A DNA stretch of 64,000 nucleotides from Rhizobiales bacterium CCH3-A5 (GCA_001556025.1 LSIB01000136.1:186001-250000), one strand, 5' to 3'. Shown: positions 8,317 through 17,679, counted from the stretch's first letter. The notes: generated by a model from the letters alone, not told the origin. Numbers and translations: made by a program.

Positions 8317-9483
8317 TCAGCCCTGCTCTGGCAGCCGATGAAGGTCAAATCCGGGCAGTGGCGGCAGGCCGGGATGGGATAGCGCCATAACCTTGAACAA
8401 ATGGCCCATGCCGGTTGCGGTCGGGTCGGTGAGGCGGGCGGCGGCGGCCGCGATGGAGGCGGCCTGCTCCGGCGTCGCCCTCGATCTGAGAGCCTCCGCA
8501 CGCTCCGCCAGCCCCAATGCCAGCAGGAAGTCGCGCTGAGTCGCCGGACCGTGGCAGGCCGCGCCGACGCGAAGCCCGGCCTGCGCCATTTTGGCGAAAT
8601 CGACATGGACGGTGAGGTCGGCTTCGCCGGGTTCGGCGAGCGGACCAATGAAGGCGTGCTTGCGCATCGCCTGCAGCGTGTCGCCAAAGCCCGATCGGGT
8701 GGAGCCGTAGTCGATGAAGAGGGCGGCTCCGTCTTGACGGCCGAGATGGCCGGCGATGCTGGAGACGATGTCGAGCGCCGCCTGCGGGTGCTCGAGGACA
8801 GAGCCGATGGGCACGACAGGTTCCCTTTCGCCTGCTTGCTGTCGGGACGGGTCAGGGATGGGGGCGCGTGCGGGACGAGGCTCGACGCCGGCCGCCTCGC
8901 CCGCCAGCCCGAACGCCAGCTCGCCCTGCTCATCGAGCCCGACCAGCCGCTCGCGCCATCCGTCCGCCGTCATCACGAACTGGTCGAGCGGCAGGGCGTC
9001 CAGAAACTCGTTGGCGACGACGATGACCGGGCCGTCGAGCGCGGTCTCGATACGATCGTGCCAGAGCGGCCCGGCTGTTCCGGAGAGCACCTTACCGGCA
9101 AGAACCTGCTCCTGCGCGGCGCGCAGCACGGGGCTGGTCTCGACGAGATGGACCGACAGCGCCTCGCGAAAGCCGGGCGGAACCTTCGCCGCGCGCAGCA
9201 TATCGGCCATCAGCGTGCCGCGCCCCGGCCCGAGTTCGACCAGCCGGACATTGCCGGGCGACCCCATCGCCCGCCAGACGCTTGCAGCCCAAAGGCCGAT
9301 CAACTCGCCGAACATCTGACTGATCTCGGGCGCGGTGGTGAAGTCGCCATCCGCCCCGAAAGGATCGCGCGTCATGTAGTAGCCATGGCGCGGATGGCCG
9401 AGGCAGAGCGCCATGTAGCGCGAGATCGTCAGCGGCCCCTCGTCGCGGATCAGCGCGACGAGTTCCGCCTTGAGCGCGCTCAC
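8317..9483 (-). CDS. midA: SAM-dependent methyltransferase, MidA/NDUFAF7 family
   Basis: Class I methyltransferase (COG1565); the mitochondrial relative NDUFAF7 methylates an arginine of a complex I subunit. Visible features are HPRHGYYMTRDPFGADGDFTTAPEISQMFGE (split motif at residues ~30-60), the SAM glycine loop LVELGPGRGTLMAD, and VVANEFLDALP. The GTG start at 9483 overlaps the lgt stop by four bases (GTGA), which fixes it; the frame remains open upstream but only antisense-like sequence over lgt. Length 388 aa. A stretch at ~200-215 rich in P, R and E is a variable insertion. Confidence 0.9.
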   Translation of the reverse strand: MSALKAELVALIRDEGPLTISRYMALCLGHPRHGYYMTRDPFGADGDFTTAPEISQMFGELIGLWAASVWRAMGSPGNVRLVELGPGRGTLMADMLRAAKVPPGFREALSVHLVETSPVLRAAQEQVLAGKVLSGTAGPLWHDRIETALDGPVIVVANEFLDALPLDQFVMTADGWRERLVGLDEQGELAFGLAGEAAGVEPRPARAPIPDPSRQQAGEREPVVPIGSVLEHPQAALDIVSSIAGHLGRQDGAALFIDYGSTRSGFGDTLQAMRKHAFIGPLAEPGEADLTVHVDFAKMAQAGLRVGAACHGPATQRDFLLALGLAERAEALRSRATPEQAASIAAAAARLTDPTATGMGHLFKVMALSHPGLPPLPGFDLHRLPEQG

Positions 9484-10319
9484 GCCGCCGCCCGCCGGGC
9501 GCGCAGGAACAGGACGAGCCCGGCCGCAAACAGCGGCAGCGACAGCACCATACCCATGGTGACGCCACCCGAGAGCCCATCGACATTCGTGCCGAACAGA
9601 AAGCCGAGCTGCGGATCGGGCTCGCGGAAGAACTCGCAGACGATGCGCGCGACCGCATAACCCATGCCGAACACGCCCGCGACCATACCGGGCCGTTTGA
9701 AGCCACCCGCCCGGACCAGCAGGCTCAGCAGCACGAACAGCATCAGCCCCTCGCCCAGCGCCTCGTAGAGCTGGCTCGGATGGCGCGGCAGCGGCCCGGC
9801 ATTGGGGAACACCATCGCCCAGGGGACGTCGGGCGCGGGCCGGCCCCAGAGCTCGGCATTGATGAAATTGGCGATCCGCCCGAGAAACAGGCCGATGGGG
9901 ACGACCGTGGCCGCGATGTCGAACACCGAAAGCGCCGGGTAGCCCCGCCTCCGCGCGAACAGCCACAGCGCCAGCGTCGCGCCGACGAGCCCGCCGTGAA
10001 AGGACATCCCGCCCTGCCAGATCGCCACGATGTCCTGCGGTCGCTGCAGATAGCGCGCAAGGTCATAGAACAGAACGAAGCCGAGCCGCCCGCCGAGCAC
10101 GACGCCGAGCGCCACGAACAGCAGCATGTCGTCGAGCTCCACAGGCTTTGGCCGCGCCCGACCGCCCCACAGACCGTCCGCCGCGACCAGCCGGCGCGCA
10201 TACCACCAGCCGCCGATCAGCCCTGCAACATAGGCCAGCCCGTACCATTTGACCGACAGAGGGCCGATGGAGAGCGCGACCGGGTCGATGATCGGGAAAG
10301 GGATGGCGAAGACGGGCAT
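9480..10319 (-). CDS. lgt: Prolipoprotein diacylglyceryl transferase
   Basis: Inner-membrane enzyme that moves diacylglycerol from phosphatidylglycerol to the lipobox cysteine of prolipoproteins, the first step of lipoprotein maturation. The signature GRIANFINAELWGRP is present, along with GMSFHGGLVGA (the essential His-Gly-Gly) and several hydrophobic helices. Start MPVFAIPFPIIDPVAL at 10319; residues upstream in frame are unlike Lgt. 279 aa. First gene of the lgt-midA-pgeF run. A lipoprotein substrate candidate lies at 26400. Confidence 0.95.
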   Translation of the reverse strand: MPVFAIPFPIIDPVALSIGPLSVKWYGLAYVAGLIGGWWYARRLVAADGLWGGRARPKPVELDDMLLFVALGVVLGGRLGFVLFYDLARYLQRPQDIVAIWQGGMSFHGGLVGATLALWLFARRRGYPALSVFDIAATVVPIGLFLGRIANFINAELWGRPAPDVPWAMVFPNAGPLPRHPSQLYEALGEGLMLFVLLSLLVRAGGFKRPGMVAGVFGMGYAVARIVCEFFREPDPQLGFLFGTNVDGLSGGVTMGMVLSLPLFAAGLVLFLRARRAAA

Positions 10320-10444
10320 GGGCGAGATCCGGCGGCGGGCGGATGGTGAATGGGCGTTGGAGGGTGGCGGGGTCAAGGGCTGGTGTATTCGACCTCCAGC
10401 ACTCCTGACATGACGAAAGCTCTTCGGCATCTTACATCAGCACA

Positions 10445-12550
10445 ATGACTCGCGAACGACCCGACGCCCCCATCGACGACGACATCGAGGACGAGGAGGA
10501 CGCCCTCCCCGCCCCGCCGGCCGCCGACCTGACGGAGGCCGCGCCCGGCGCGCTGAAGGCCGGCATCGAGGTCATTGCAGGTTTTGCGAAGCATCTGCCG
10601 AACAAACCCGGCGTCTACCGGATGTTCGATCGCGCCGGCGAGGTGCTCTATGTCGGCAAGGCCAAGAACCTGAAGAACCGGGTCACGGCCTATGCCCGCG
10701 GCATGGCCCACACCAACGCCGTCGCCCGGATGATCGCCGAGACGGCGAATATGGAGTTCGTCACCACCGGCACCGAGACCGAGGCGCTGCTGCTTGAATC
10801 CAATCTGATCAAGCAGCTCAGGCCGCGCTACAACGTGCTGCTGCGCGACGACAAGAGCTTCCCCTACATCCTGCTCAGCGGCGACCACCCTGCCCCGCAG
10901 ATCGCTAAGCATCGCGGCTCGCGCCAGCGCAAGGGCGATTATTACGGTCCCTTCGCCTCGGTCTGGGCGGTGAAGCGCACCATCGACGCGCTGCAGAAGG
11001 CCTTTTTGCTGCGCTCATGCACCGATTCCTTCTACGAGAACCGCACCCGGCCCTGCCTGCTCTTCCAGATCAAGCGCTGCGCCGGCCCCTGCACCGGTGA
11101 AATCTCGATTCCTGACTATCAGGGCCTCGCCGGACAGGCGCGCGACTTCCTCGCCGGGCGCGCCTCGGGCGTGAAGAAACTGCTGTCCCAGCGCATGCAG
11201 GACGCGGCGGAAGAACTCGAATTCGAGAAAGCGGCGCGCTATCGCGACCGGCTGGCGGCGCTGTCTGCCGTCGCCGCCGGGCAGGACATCAACACGCAAG
11301 GGGTCGAGGAGGCCGACGTCTTCGCCATCGACGAGCAGGCCGGACAGTTCTGCGTCCAGCTCTTCTTCTTCCGCAACAAGCAGAACTGGGGCAACCGGGC
11401 GCTGTTCCCGCGCGCCGACCGCTCACTGACGCCGGCCGAGGTGCTGGCCTCGGTGGTGGCGCAGTTCTACGACGACAAGCCCCCGCCGCGCCTCGTGCTG
11501 CTTTCGCACGAGGTCGAGGAGATCGAACTGATCGCGGCCGCGCTCTCGGCGCGAGCCGGACGCAAGGTCGAGGTCGCCAATCCGAGGCGCGGCGAGAAGG
11601 CCGATCTCGTCGAGCACGCGCGCAAGAACGCCAAGGAGGCGCTGTCGCGAAAGCTCGCCGACAATGCCGGGCAACAATCGCTGCTGGCGGCGCTGGGCGC
11701 GGCTTTTGGCATGGAAAGGCCCCCGCGCCGGGTGGAGGTCTACGACAACTCGCACATCATGGGCACGAATGCCGTCGGCGGCATGATCGTGGCGGGCAAG
11801 GACGGCTTCATGAAGAGCCACTACCGCACCTTCAACATCTCGACCGAGACCATCGCCGGCGACGATTTCGGCATGATGCGCGAGGTGCTGCAAAGGCGGT
11901 TTTCGCGGCTCGCGAAAGAGAGCGGAGCGGTCGGGACACCCTCGACGGACTCTCCTCCCCCTTGTGGGGAGGAGTTGGAGGTGGGGGTCGCGCCGCCTGG
12001 TGAGCCCTCGCCAGGCGGAACCACCCCCCTCCCTATCCCTCCCCCACAAGGGGGGAGGGAGGAGTTGGACCCACTTCAGTCAGACGACGCAGCCTTCCCC
12101 TCCCGGCCCGACCTCGTCATAGTCGACGGCGGCAAGGGCCAGTTCGAGGCGGCGCGCAGGATCATGGCCGAGTGCGGCGCGGGCGACATTCCCCTCGTCG
12201 CCATCGCCAAAGGGGCCGACCGCAACGCCATGCGCGAGACCTTCCACATGGCGGGCAGGGAGCCGTTCAAGCTGCAGCCGCGCGATCCGGCGCTCTATTT
12301 CATCCAGCGTCTGCGCGACGAGGCGCACCGCTTCGCCATCGGCACGCACCGGGCGCGGCGCAAGAAGGACACGATGAAGAACCCGCTCGACGAGATCGCC
12401 GGCATCGGCCCCTCGCGCAAGCGCGCGCTGCTTCTGCATTTCGGCACGGTGAAGGCGATCCAGCGGGCGCGGCTGGAGGATCTGATGCGCACGCCCGGCG
12501 TCAATGCGGCAACGGCAAAGGCCGTGCATGACCATTTCCACGAGGGGTGA
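10445..12550 (+). CDS. uvrC: Excinuclease ABC subunit C, with an in-frame repeat-derived insert
   Basis: UvrC makes both incisions in nucleotide excision repair. In order: GIY-YIG nuclease (residues ~52-130, [22 protein letters not shown]), the UVR helix hairpin (~245-280), the RNase H-like 5'-nuclease domain ([17 protein letters not shown], then VIVDGGKGQ) and C-terminal helix-hairpin-helix ([15 protein letters not shown]). At 701 aa it is long: residues ~503-541 come from a palindromic DNA repeat that stays in frame between two conserved blocks of the RNase H-like domain. An acidic N-terminal extension ([12 protein letters not shown]) precedes the nuclease. Followed by pgsA. Confidence 0.95.
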   Translation: MTRERPDAPIDDDIEDEEDALPAPPAADLTEAAPGALKAGIEVIAGFAKHLPNKPGVYRMFDRAGEVLYVGKAKNLKNRVTAYARGMAHTNAVARMIAETANMEFVTTGTETEALLLESNLIKQLRPRYNVLLRDDKSFPYILLSGDHPAPQIAKHRGSRQRKGDYYGPFASVWAVKRTIDALQKAFLLRSCTDSFYENRTRPCLLFQIKRCAGPCTGEISIPDYQGLAGQARDFLAGRASGVKKLLSQRMQDAAEELEFEKAARYRDRLAALSAVAAGQDINTQGVEEADVFAIDEQAGQFCVQLFFFRNKQNWGNRALFPRADRSLTPAEVLASVVAQFYDDKPPPRLVLLSHEVEEIELIAAALSARAGRKVEVANPRRGEKADLVEHARKNAKEALSRKLADNAGQQSLLAALGAAFGMERPPRRVEVYDNSHIMGTNAVGGMIVAGKDGFMKSHYRTFNISTETIAGDDFGMMREVLQRRFSRLAKESGAVGTPSTDSPPPCGEELEVGVAPPGEPSPGGTTPLPIPPPQGGREELDPLQSDDAAFPSRPDLVIVDGGKGQFEAARRIMAECGAGDIPLVAIAKGADRNAMRETFHMAGREPFKLQPRDPALYFIQRLRDEAHRFAIGTHRARRKKDTMKNPLDEIAGIGPSRKRALLLHFGTVKAIQRARLEDLMRTPGVNAATAKAVHDHFHEG
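11952..12068 (+). repeat. Palindromic repeat element inside uvrC
   Basis: About 115 bp with three hairpins: 11952-11960 with 11966-11974 (CTCCTCCCC/GGGGAGGAG), 11993-12000 with 12011-12018 (CCGCCTGG/CCAGGCGG) and ~12038-12045 with 12051-12058 (CCCTCCCC/GGGGAGGG). GGAGTTGG follows both outer hairpins. Composition (runs of C and G with CTTGTGG/CACAAGG) is unlike the surrounding gene and like intergenic repeats of Hyphomicrobiales. It contributes the peptide [13 protein letters not shown]... to UvrC without a stop. Confidence 0.8.
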
Positions 12551-12616
12551 GCGTATTTGTCTCGCTCGCCCGATTGCGTGTTGACGCTGTCGCAAAGGCC
12601 CTGCTTTGGTGAGCCC

Positions 12617-13228
12617 GTGACAAGCCTGACAGACGCCATTCGCAGGCGCGGCCCCTGGTCGTTGCCGAACCTCCTGACCTATGGACGGATTCTCGCGATT
12701 CCGGCCCTCGTCGGCCTGCTGTTCTGGCCCAGGGACGACTGGGTGCGCTGGATCGCGTTGGGCGTCTATGTCGTCGCCGCCGTGACCGACTATCTCGACG
12801 GCTGGATCGCGCGGGCCTGGAGCCAGCAATCGGCGATCGGCCGCATGCTCGACCCCATCGCCGACAAGCTGCTGGTCTGCGCGCTGCTTTTGATGCTGGT
12901 CCACACCGAGACGATCAAGGGCTGGGCGATCTGGGCCGCGATCGTGATCCTGTGCCGCGAGATCCTGGTCTCGGGCCTGCGCGAGTTCCTGGCCGAGTTG
13001 AAGGTCTCCGTGCCGGTCTCGAAAGTGGCGAAATGGAAGACGACCGCGCAGTTGCTGGCGCTGGGCTTCCTCGTCGCGGGGCCGGCCGGCGACAAGGTGC
13101 TGCCCGGCAACACGACGATCGGCATCGTCATGCTCTGGATCGCGGCCGGACTGACGATCTACACCGGCTGGGATTATTTCAACGCCGGCATCCGCCATCT
13201 CGTCGAGGAGGACGAGCGCCAGTCATGA
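12617..13228 (+). CDS. pgsA: CDP-diacylglycerol--glycerol-3-phosphate 3-phosphatidyltransferase
   Basis: Makes phosphatidylglycerophosphate, the committed step to phosphatidylglycerol and cardiolipin, in the inner membrane. The CDP-alcohol phosphotransferase motif D-x2-D-G-x2-A-R-x8-G-x3-D-x3-D is intact as DYLDGWIARAWSQQSAIGRM then LDPIADK. LPNLLTYGRI at the start and four or more hydrophobic helices agree. I use GTG at 12617 (VTSLTDAIRRRG); a TTG further up gives a non-homologous leader. Length 203 aa. Its stop overlaps the moaD start. Confidence 0.93.
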   Translation: MTSLTDAIRRRGPWSLPNLLTYGRILAIPALVGLLFWPRDDWVRWIALGVYVVAAVTDYLDGWIARAWSQQSAIGRMLDPIADKLLVCALLLMLVHTETIKGWAIWAAIVILCREILVSGLREFLAELKVSVPVSKVAKWKTTAQLLALGFLVAGPAGDKVLPGNTTIGIVMLWIAAGLTIYTGWDYFNAGIRHLVEEDERQS

Positions 13229-13506
13229 GCGAGACGATCACCGAAACGCGCGCGATGAAACTGGTCTATTTCGCCTGGGTGCGCGAGCGCGTCGGGTTAG
13301 CGCAGGAGACTGTGACGCTGCCCGGCAACATCGCCACGATCGCCGATCTGGTCCGCTGGCTGAAGAGCCGCGACGAGGGCTACGAGGCCGCCTTCGCCAA
13401 TGAGGCGATCGTGCGCGCCGCCATCGACCATGAGCATGTGAAGCCCGATGCGAGCATCGCCGGAGCGAGCGAGATTGCCTTCTTCCCGCCGATGACGGGG
13501 GGATGA
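13225..13506 (+). CDS. moaD: Molybdopterin synthase small subunit MoaD
   Basis: Ubiquitin-like sulfur carrier that, as a C-terminal thiocarboxylate, donates sulfur to precursor Z. The protein ends PPMTGG, the required double glycine. MKLVYFAWVRERVG is the conserved first strand. ATG at 13225 overlaps the pgsA stop (ATGA); an internal ATG at 13255 would start exactly at MKLVYF and is also credible. moaE follows 96 bp later. Confidence 0.92.
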   Translation: MSETITETRAMKLVYFAWVRERVGLAQETVTLPGNIATIADLVRWLKSRDEGYEAAFANEAIVRAAIDHEHVKPDASIAGASEIAFFPPMTGG

Positions 13507-13602
13507 GATGACGGCTCCCCCCTTGTCATACCGGGGCTTTGCGACGTGATCAGCCGGAAAGCAACGGACGGTTCTCTCCGTCATGCTCGGCGCGGCGGTA
13601 CC

Positions 13603-14058
13603 ATGACCCCTCTCATCCGAATCCAGAGCGAGGATTTCGACGTCGCCGACGAGGTCGCCGCGCTGGCCAAAGGCCGCAGCGATATCGGCGCGGTCGTGAC
13701 CTTCGCCGGCCTGTGCCGTGACGAGGGCGGCAGGCTCGCCGCCCTCGAACTGGAGCATTATCCGGGCATGGCCGAGGCCGAGATCGGCCGCGCCGCCGAT
13801 GAGGCGGCGCGGCGCTGGCCGCTGCACGGCCTCGTCGCCATCCACCGCCACGGCCTGGTGAAGCCCGGCGAGCAGATCGTCCTCGTCGTCGCAGCGTCCG
13901 CACATCGCCGCGCCGCTTTCGAGGCGGCCGAGTTCCTGATGGACTATCTCAAGACCCGCGCGCCATTCTGGAAGCGTGAGCATCTTCGCGACGGCACGAC
14001 CGGCGACTGGGTCGAGGCGAAGGATGCCGACGATGCGGCGGCGCAACGCTGGGGGTAG
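13603..14058 (+). CDS. moaE: Molybdopterin synthase catalytic subunit MoaE
   Basis: Large subunit that binds precursor Z and two MoaD tails to build the molybdopterin dithiolene. Conserved pieces: GAVVTFAGLCRDEGG, LELEHYPGMAE, HRHGLVKPGEQIVLVVAASAHR, and the catalytic/recognition APFWKREHLRDG (Lys in FWKRE). Start MTPLIRIQSEDFD at 13603; the frame opens earlier at 13546 but without homology. 151 aa. The gap before it (13507-13602) contains a fragment resembling the 'GTCATnCCGGGGC' end of other repeats here. Confidence 0.93.
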   Translation: MTPLIRIQSEDFDVADEVAALAKGRSDIGAVVTFAGLCRDEGGRLAALELEHYPGMAEAEIGRAADEAARRWPLHGLVAIHRHGLVKPGEQIVLVVAASAHRRAAFEAAEFLMDYLKTRAPFWKREHLRDGTTGDWVEAKDADDAAAQRWG

Positions 14059-14062
14059 CGTG

Positions 14063-15139
14063 ATGAAACGGGCGGTTTGTCGGCTGGCTGCGGCGATGGC
14101 CATGGCATTGTCGCTGCCCGGCCCGGCGGCCGCCGCCGGCCCCAGCAGCAAGACCTTTCGCGACTGGATCGCCGGCTGCGACAATCTGAAGAGCTGCACG
14201 GCGATGTCGCTGCCGGCCGAGATCGACGAGCATATCGCCTTCATTCGGTTCGAACGCGCGGCAGGGCCCAATGTCGTGCCAAAACTCGTCATCAGGGTCC
14301 GCGCCGAGAAGCTGGCGGCCCCCTTCGCCGCCGAGCTGGATCTGGACGGCGCGCCCTTCCCCGCTCCAGGTCGCAAGCTGCCGGCGACGATGGCCGACGA
14401 CGAGAACGCCACGATCGCACTCTCTGCGGCCGATTCCGAGGCGCTGATCGCGGCCACGCGCAGGGCGACGAAGCTGACGGTGACGATCGCCGGCAAGAGC
14501 CTCGACATGCCGCTCTCCGGCTCCGTCGCCGCGCTGCTCTGGATCGACGAGCAACAGGGCCGGCTGGGCACGACTTCGGCCCTGATCCGCAAGGGACCGC
14601 GAGAGACCAGCCCGGCCGCCCCCGCCCTTCCCGTGATCGTCGCGAAAGGCACAGCCGCTCCGGCCATCCCCGACAAGGCGGCCAAGGCGCTGACGACAGC
14701 GCTGCGCAAGCAGTTGAAGCGTCTCGACCCCGATCTCTGCGAGGATGCGCCCGCGGACGTGGATACCGATGCCGTCTGGCCGCTTGCCAGCGGAGCGCGG
14801 CTGGTCGGGCTGTTCTGCTCGCGCGGGGCCTACAATGTCTCGACCGGGTTCTGGATCGTGCAGGGAACGGATGTGGCGAGGGCCCGCAAGGCGCTGTTTC
14901 CGCAGTTCGACGGCAAGCCGGACAATATGCTGGTCAACGCCGACTACCATCCCGCCAGCGGCCAGGTTTCGTTCTACAACAAGGGCCGCGGCAACGGCGA
15001 TTGCGGCGCGAGCGGCAACTACGCCTGGACGGGTTCGGGCTTCGCGATGACCGCGTTCAGCGAGATGGGCGAATGCAAGGGCATCACCGCCGACGACTGG
15101 ATCACGCTGTTTCGCAGCGAGGTCAAGGTGGCGAAGTAG
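14063..15139 (+). CDS. DUF1176-family secreted protein
   Basis: 358 aa with a signal peptide ending GPAAAA at about residue 25. The mature start SKTFRDWIAGCDNLKSCTAMSL is characteristic of the DUF1176 family of alpha- and gammaproteobacteria, and the end (GNGDCGASGNYAWTGSGFAMTAFSEMGECKG) has the paired cysteines of the family. Function is not established. Starts four bases after moaE, so it is the likely last gene of the transcription unit. Confidence 0.82.
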   Translation: MKRAVCRLAAAMAMALSLPGPAAAAGPSSKTFRDWIAGCDNLKSCTAMSLPAEIDEHIAFIRFERAAGPNVVPKLVIRVRAEKLAAPFAAELDLDGAPFPAPGRKLPATMADDENATIALSAADSEALIAATRRATKLTVTIAGKSLDMPLSGSVAALLWIDEQQGRLGTTSALIRKGPRETSPAAPALPVIVAKGTAAPAIPDKAAKALTTALRKQLKRLDPDLCEDAPADVDTDAVWPLASGARLVGLFCSRGAYNVSTGFWIVQGTDVARARKALFPQFDGKPDNMLVNADYHPASGQVSFYNKGRGNGDCGASGNYAWTGSGFAMTAFSEMGECKGITADDWITLFRSEVKVAK

Positions 15140-15157
15140 GGGCGCGCAGTGCACTCG

Positions 15158-15252
15158 ACGTCATGGTCGGGCTTGTCCCGACCATCCACGCCTTCCGCCG
15201 TCGCGCGCTACGCCCAAGACATGGATGCTCGGCACAAGGCCGAGCATGACGG
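15158..15252. repeat. Two-hairpin repeat, copy A (between convergent genes)
   Basis: First hairpin ATGGTCGGG-CTTGT-CCCGACCAT, spacer with a conserved 'TTCCG..GTCG..GC...CCAAGAC' core, second hairpin ATGCTCGGC-ACAAG-GCCGAGCAT. Related copies at 51333 and 53594. Lies between the convergent DUF1176 and ilvE genes, where it could end transcription from both sides. Confidence 0.85.
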
Positions 15253-15270
15253 AAGAGGAATTGGGACGCT

Positions 15271-16158
15271 TTACGCCGCCTTCTTCCCCGGCCGCACGGC
15301 ATCGGAGTAATCCTCCATGATCACCTTGCCCATGTTGCCGGTGATGAAGGAGTAAGGCCCGATCTCGGAGACCAGCGTCACCTCGGCCGCCGAGCCGGTG
15401 ATGAAGCACTCGTTGAAGGTCTCGAGCTCCTCGGGCCGGATGCGCCGCTCGACCACCTCGAAGCCGCGCTGCTTGCAGAGGTCGATCACCGCCTGCCGCG
15501 TCAGCCCGTTCAGGAAGCGGTCCGCCAGCGGGGTGTGGATCACGCCGTCCTTGATGAAGAAGATGTTGGCGCCGGTGCATTCGGCGACGTTGCCTTCCCA
15601 GTCGAGCATCATCGCGTCGGCATAGCCGGCGCGCTCCGCCTTGTGCTTGGAGAGCGAGCAGATCATGTAAAGCCCCGCCGCCTTGGCATGGACGGGTGCG
15701 CAGGCTGGGTCGGGCCGGCGATACTCCGCCACGTCGAGCCGCACGCCCTTCAGCTTCTGCGCCATGTCGAACATGCTGGGCCACTCCCAGACCGCGATGG
15801 CGGTGTGGATCGTGTTGTTCATGCCCGAGACCGCCATCATCTCCGAGCCGCGCCAGGCGACCGGGCGGATATAGGCGTCCCGCAGTCCGTTCTCCTTCAG
15901 GCAGAGCTCCTTGGCGGCGTCTAGCTCGGCGACCGACCAGGGGATCGTGAAATCCATGATCTCGGCCGATTTGTGGAAGCGCTTGGAGTGCTCGGTGCCC
16001 TTGTAGATCACGCCGCCATAGGCGCGTTCGCCCTCGAACACGCAGGAGCCGTAATGCAGCCCATGGGTCAGCACATGCACCTTGGCGTCCTTCCACGGCA
16101 CGAGCTTGCCGTCGAACCAGATCACGCCGTCGCGCTGGTCGAAGGGAATGACTGACAT
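15271..16158 (-). CDS. ilvE: Branched-chain amino acid aminotransferase
   Basis: PLP class IV transaminase for the last step of Leu, Ile and Val synthesis. Conserved sites: HVLTHGLHYGSCVFEGERAY near the start, the PLP lysine in SLSKHKAERAGYADAMMLDWEG, EC-TGANIFF (phosphate contacts) and ITGSAAEVTLVSEIG (C-terminal substrate loop). Start at 16158, with GGAGG eight bases upstream. 295 aa. Divergent from the MarR gene; the 186-bp gap carries a palindrome near marR. Confidence 0.94.
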   Translation of the reverse strand: MSVIPFDQRDGVIWFDGKLVPWKDAKVHVLTHGLHYGSCVFEGERAYGGVIYKGTEHSKRFHKSAEIMDFTIPWSVAELDAAKELCLKENGLRDAYIRPVAWRGSEMMAVSGMNNTIHTAIAVWEWPSMFDMAQKLKGVRLDVAEYRRPDPACAPVHAKAAGLYMICSLSKHKAERAGYADAMMLDWEGNVAECTGANIFFIKDGVIHTPLADRFLNGLTRQAVIDLCKQRGFEVVERRIRPEELETFNECFITGSAAEVTLVSEIGPYSFITGNMGKVIMEDYSDAVRPGKKAA

Positions 16159-16305
16159 GGGGTATTCCTCCTGGACGCCTTCTTGCCCGCAACTCCGCCA
16201 CAGCGCTCCGCGACGTGCAAGCCTTGACCGAATATGACGCGGCGACGGCCGATCGCGACATAATCGATCGTCATCCGTGCTTGACCGGTAATCTTGCGTC
16301 TGAGA

Positions 16306-16326
16306 TATGTCAACATCACTGACATA
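16306..16326. promoter_or_regulatory. Operator-like palindrome between ilvE and marR
   Basis: TATGTCA-(7 bp)-TGACATA is a perfect 7-bp inverted repeat. Spacing of about one and a half helical turns between half-sites suits a dimeric winged-helix MarR protein. It ends 18 bp before the GTG start of the MarR-family gene, so binding would block that gene's own expression; an effect on ilvE is possible but the site is ~150 bp from its start. Confidence 0.5.
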
Positions 16327-16344
16327 AAATCTGGACCGCCATTC

Positions 16345-16854
16345 GTGCCGGAGACGCAAACCTCATCGACAGGGACACCGAAGGCCGCCGCCGGCGCGGC
16401 CGAGGTGCCCTATGACCTGATCGAACTCCTGTTCTTCGCCTATCGCGACTTCGTCGGCGACCCCGACCGCATCCTCGCCGATTACGGCTTCGGCCGCGCC
16501 CACCACCGCGTGCTGCATTTCGTCCAGCGCCGCCCGGGCCTGACCATCGCCGAGTTGCTCGACATCCTCGGCATCACCAAGCAGAGCCTCAACCGTGTGC
16601 TGAAGGAGTTGGTCGAGACCGGCTTCGTCGAGCAGCGCACCGGCACGCAGGACAAGCGCCAGCGCAAGCTCCACGCCACGCCGGCGGGCCAGGATCTGGC
16701 GACCCGGCTGGCGCAGCTGCAGGCAAAACGCATCAATGCCGCTCTGGCCGGCCTGGAGCCCGGCGGCGTCGAGACCGTCGCGGCCTATCTCGCAGGGCTG
16801 ATCGACCCGGCCGAGCGCCGCAAGGTGCTGGGCTTCCTCGCGCCGCGCGCGTGA
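16345..16854 (+). CDS. MarR-family transcriptional regulator, PetP-like
   Basis: 169 aa. The winged helix is at residues ~65-125: LTIAELLDILGITKQSLNRVLKELVETGFVEQRTGTQDKRQRKLHAT, with the MarR wing DKRQRKL. The pairing with an OmpR-type regulator just downstream matches petP-petR of Rhodobacter capsulatus, described upstream of its cytochrome bc1 operon. GTG at 16345 is chosen because a TTG at 16294 would put the palindrome inside the gene. Probably autoregulated. Confidence 0.82.
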   Translation: MPETQTSSTGTPKAAAGAAEVPYDLIELLFFAYRDFVGDPDRILADYGFGRAHHRVLHFVQRRPGLTIAELLDILGITKQSLNRVLKELVETGFVEQRTGTQDKRQRKLHATPAGQDLATRLAQLQAKRINAALAGLEPGGVETVAAYLAGLIDPAERRKVLGFLAPRA

Positions 16855-16950
16855 GCGATCGCGCGTCCCGGCTTTCCGACGGCTGTGCTATCAAGGTCCT
16901 GATCCCGGAGAACGGCGCAGCCCGCGCCATAGCGAGGAGACCGGCGCGAC

Positions 16951-17679
16951 ATGGCTCCGCAGGCAGTCCGAAAACCGCTTCCCGACGAAGCGCCCCACAT
17001 CCTCGTCGTCGATGATGACCGTCGGCTGCGTGACCTGCTGGCGCGCTTCCTCGGCGACCATGGCTACCGCGTCACCACCGCCGCTAATGCCGCCGAGGCC
17101 GACAACCGCCTGTCGCAGCTCGTGTTCGACGCGATGGTGCTGGACATCATGATGCCGGGCGAGAACGGCTTCGATTTCGCCCGCCGCCTGCGCGGCGACT
17201 CCGAATTGCCGATCCTGATGCTGACCGCACGCGCCGATTCGAAGGACCGCATCAGCGGCTTGGAACTCGGCGTCGATGATTATCTCTCCAAGCCGTTCGA
17301 GCCGCGTGAGTTGCTGCTCAGGCTCGGCAACATCCTGAAGCGCACGCTCGTCGCCGATCCCGGCCTGTCGGTTGCGCGGCCGGAGTTCGTCCGCTTCGGC
17401 CCGTTCATCTACGGGCTGGCGAGGGGCGAATTGCGCAAGGGCGAGGAGATGATCCGCCTGACCGAACGCGAGCGCGAAATCCTGACCGCGCTCGCCGAGC
17501 GGCCCAGCGAGGTGATGCCGCGCGAGCAGCTCGCGGCGCAGGGAGCGGGCGCCAACGACCGCACGGTCGATGTCCAGATGAATCGCCTGCGCCGCAAGAT
17601 CGAGCGCGACCCGGCCGACCCGCTCTATCTGCAGACCGTGCGCGGCGTCGGCTACCGCCTCGTCACGGACAGGGCCTGA
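16951..17679 (+). CDS. OmpR-family response regulator, PetR-like
   Basis: Receiver domain residues ~16-130: acidic pair VDDDRRLRD, phospho-acceptor Asp in MVLDIMMPGENG, conserved Thr in LMLTARAD and Lys in DYLSKPFEPREL. The C-terminal winged helix (~150-240) ends LYLQTVRGVGYRLV. 242 aa. It sits 96 bp after the MarR gene and 5 bp before the sensor kinase. In R. capsulatus PetR is essential for growth and lies beside petABC; here petABC is 20 kb away. Confidence 0.9.
   Translation: MAPQAVRKPLPDEAPHILVVDDDRRLRDLLARFLGDHGYRVTTAANAAEADNRLSQLVFDAMVLDIMMPGENGFDFARRLRGDSELPILMLTARADSKDRISGLELGVDDYLSKPFEPRELLLRLGNILKRTLVADPGLSVARPEFVRFGPFIYGLARGELRKGEEMIRLTEREREILTALAERPSEVMPREQLAAQGAGANDRTVDVQMNRLRRKIERDPADPLYLQTVRGVGYRLVTDRA

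Noticed and set aside
11952..12068. CRISPR-like repeat
   Set aside because: The hairpins are palindromic and not evenly spaced direct repeats with unique spacers.
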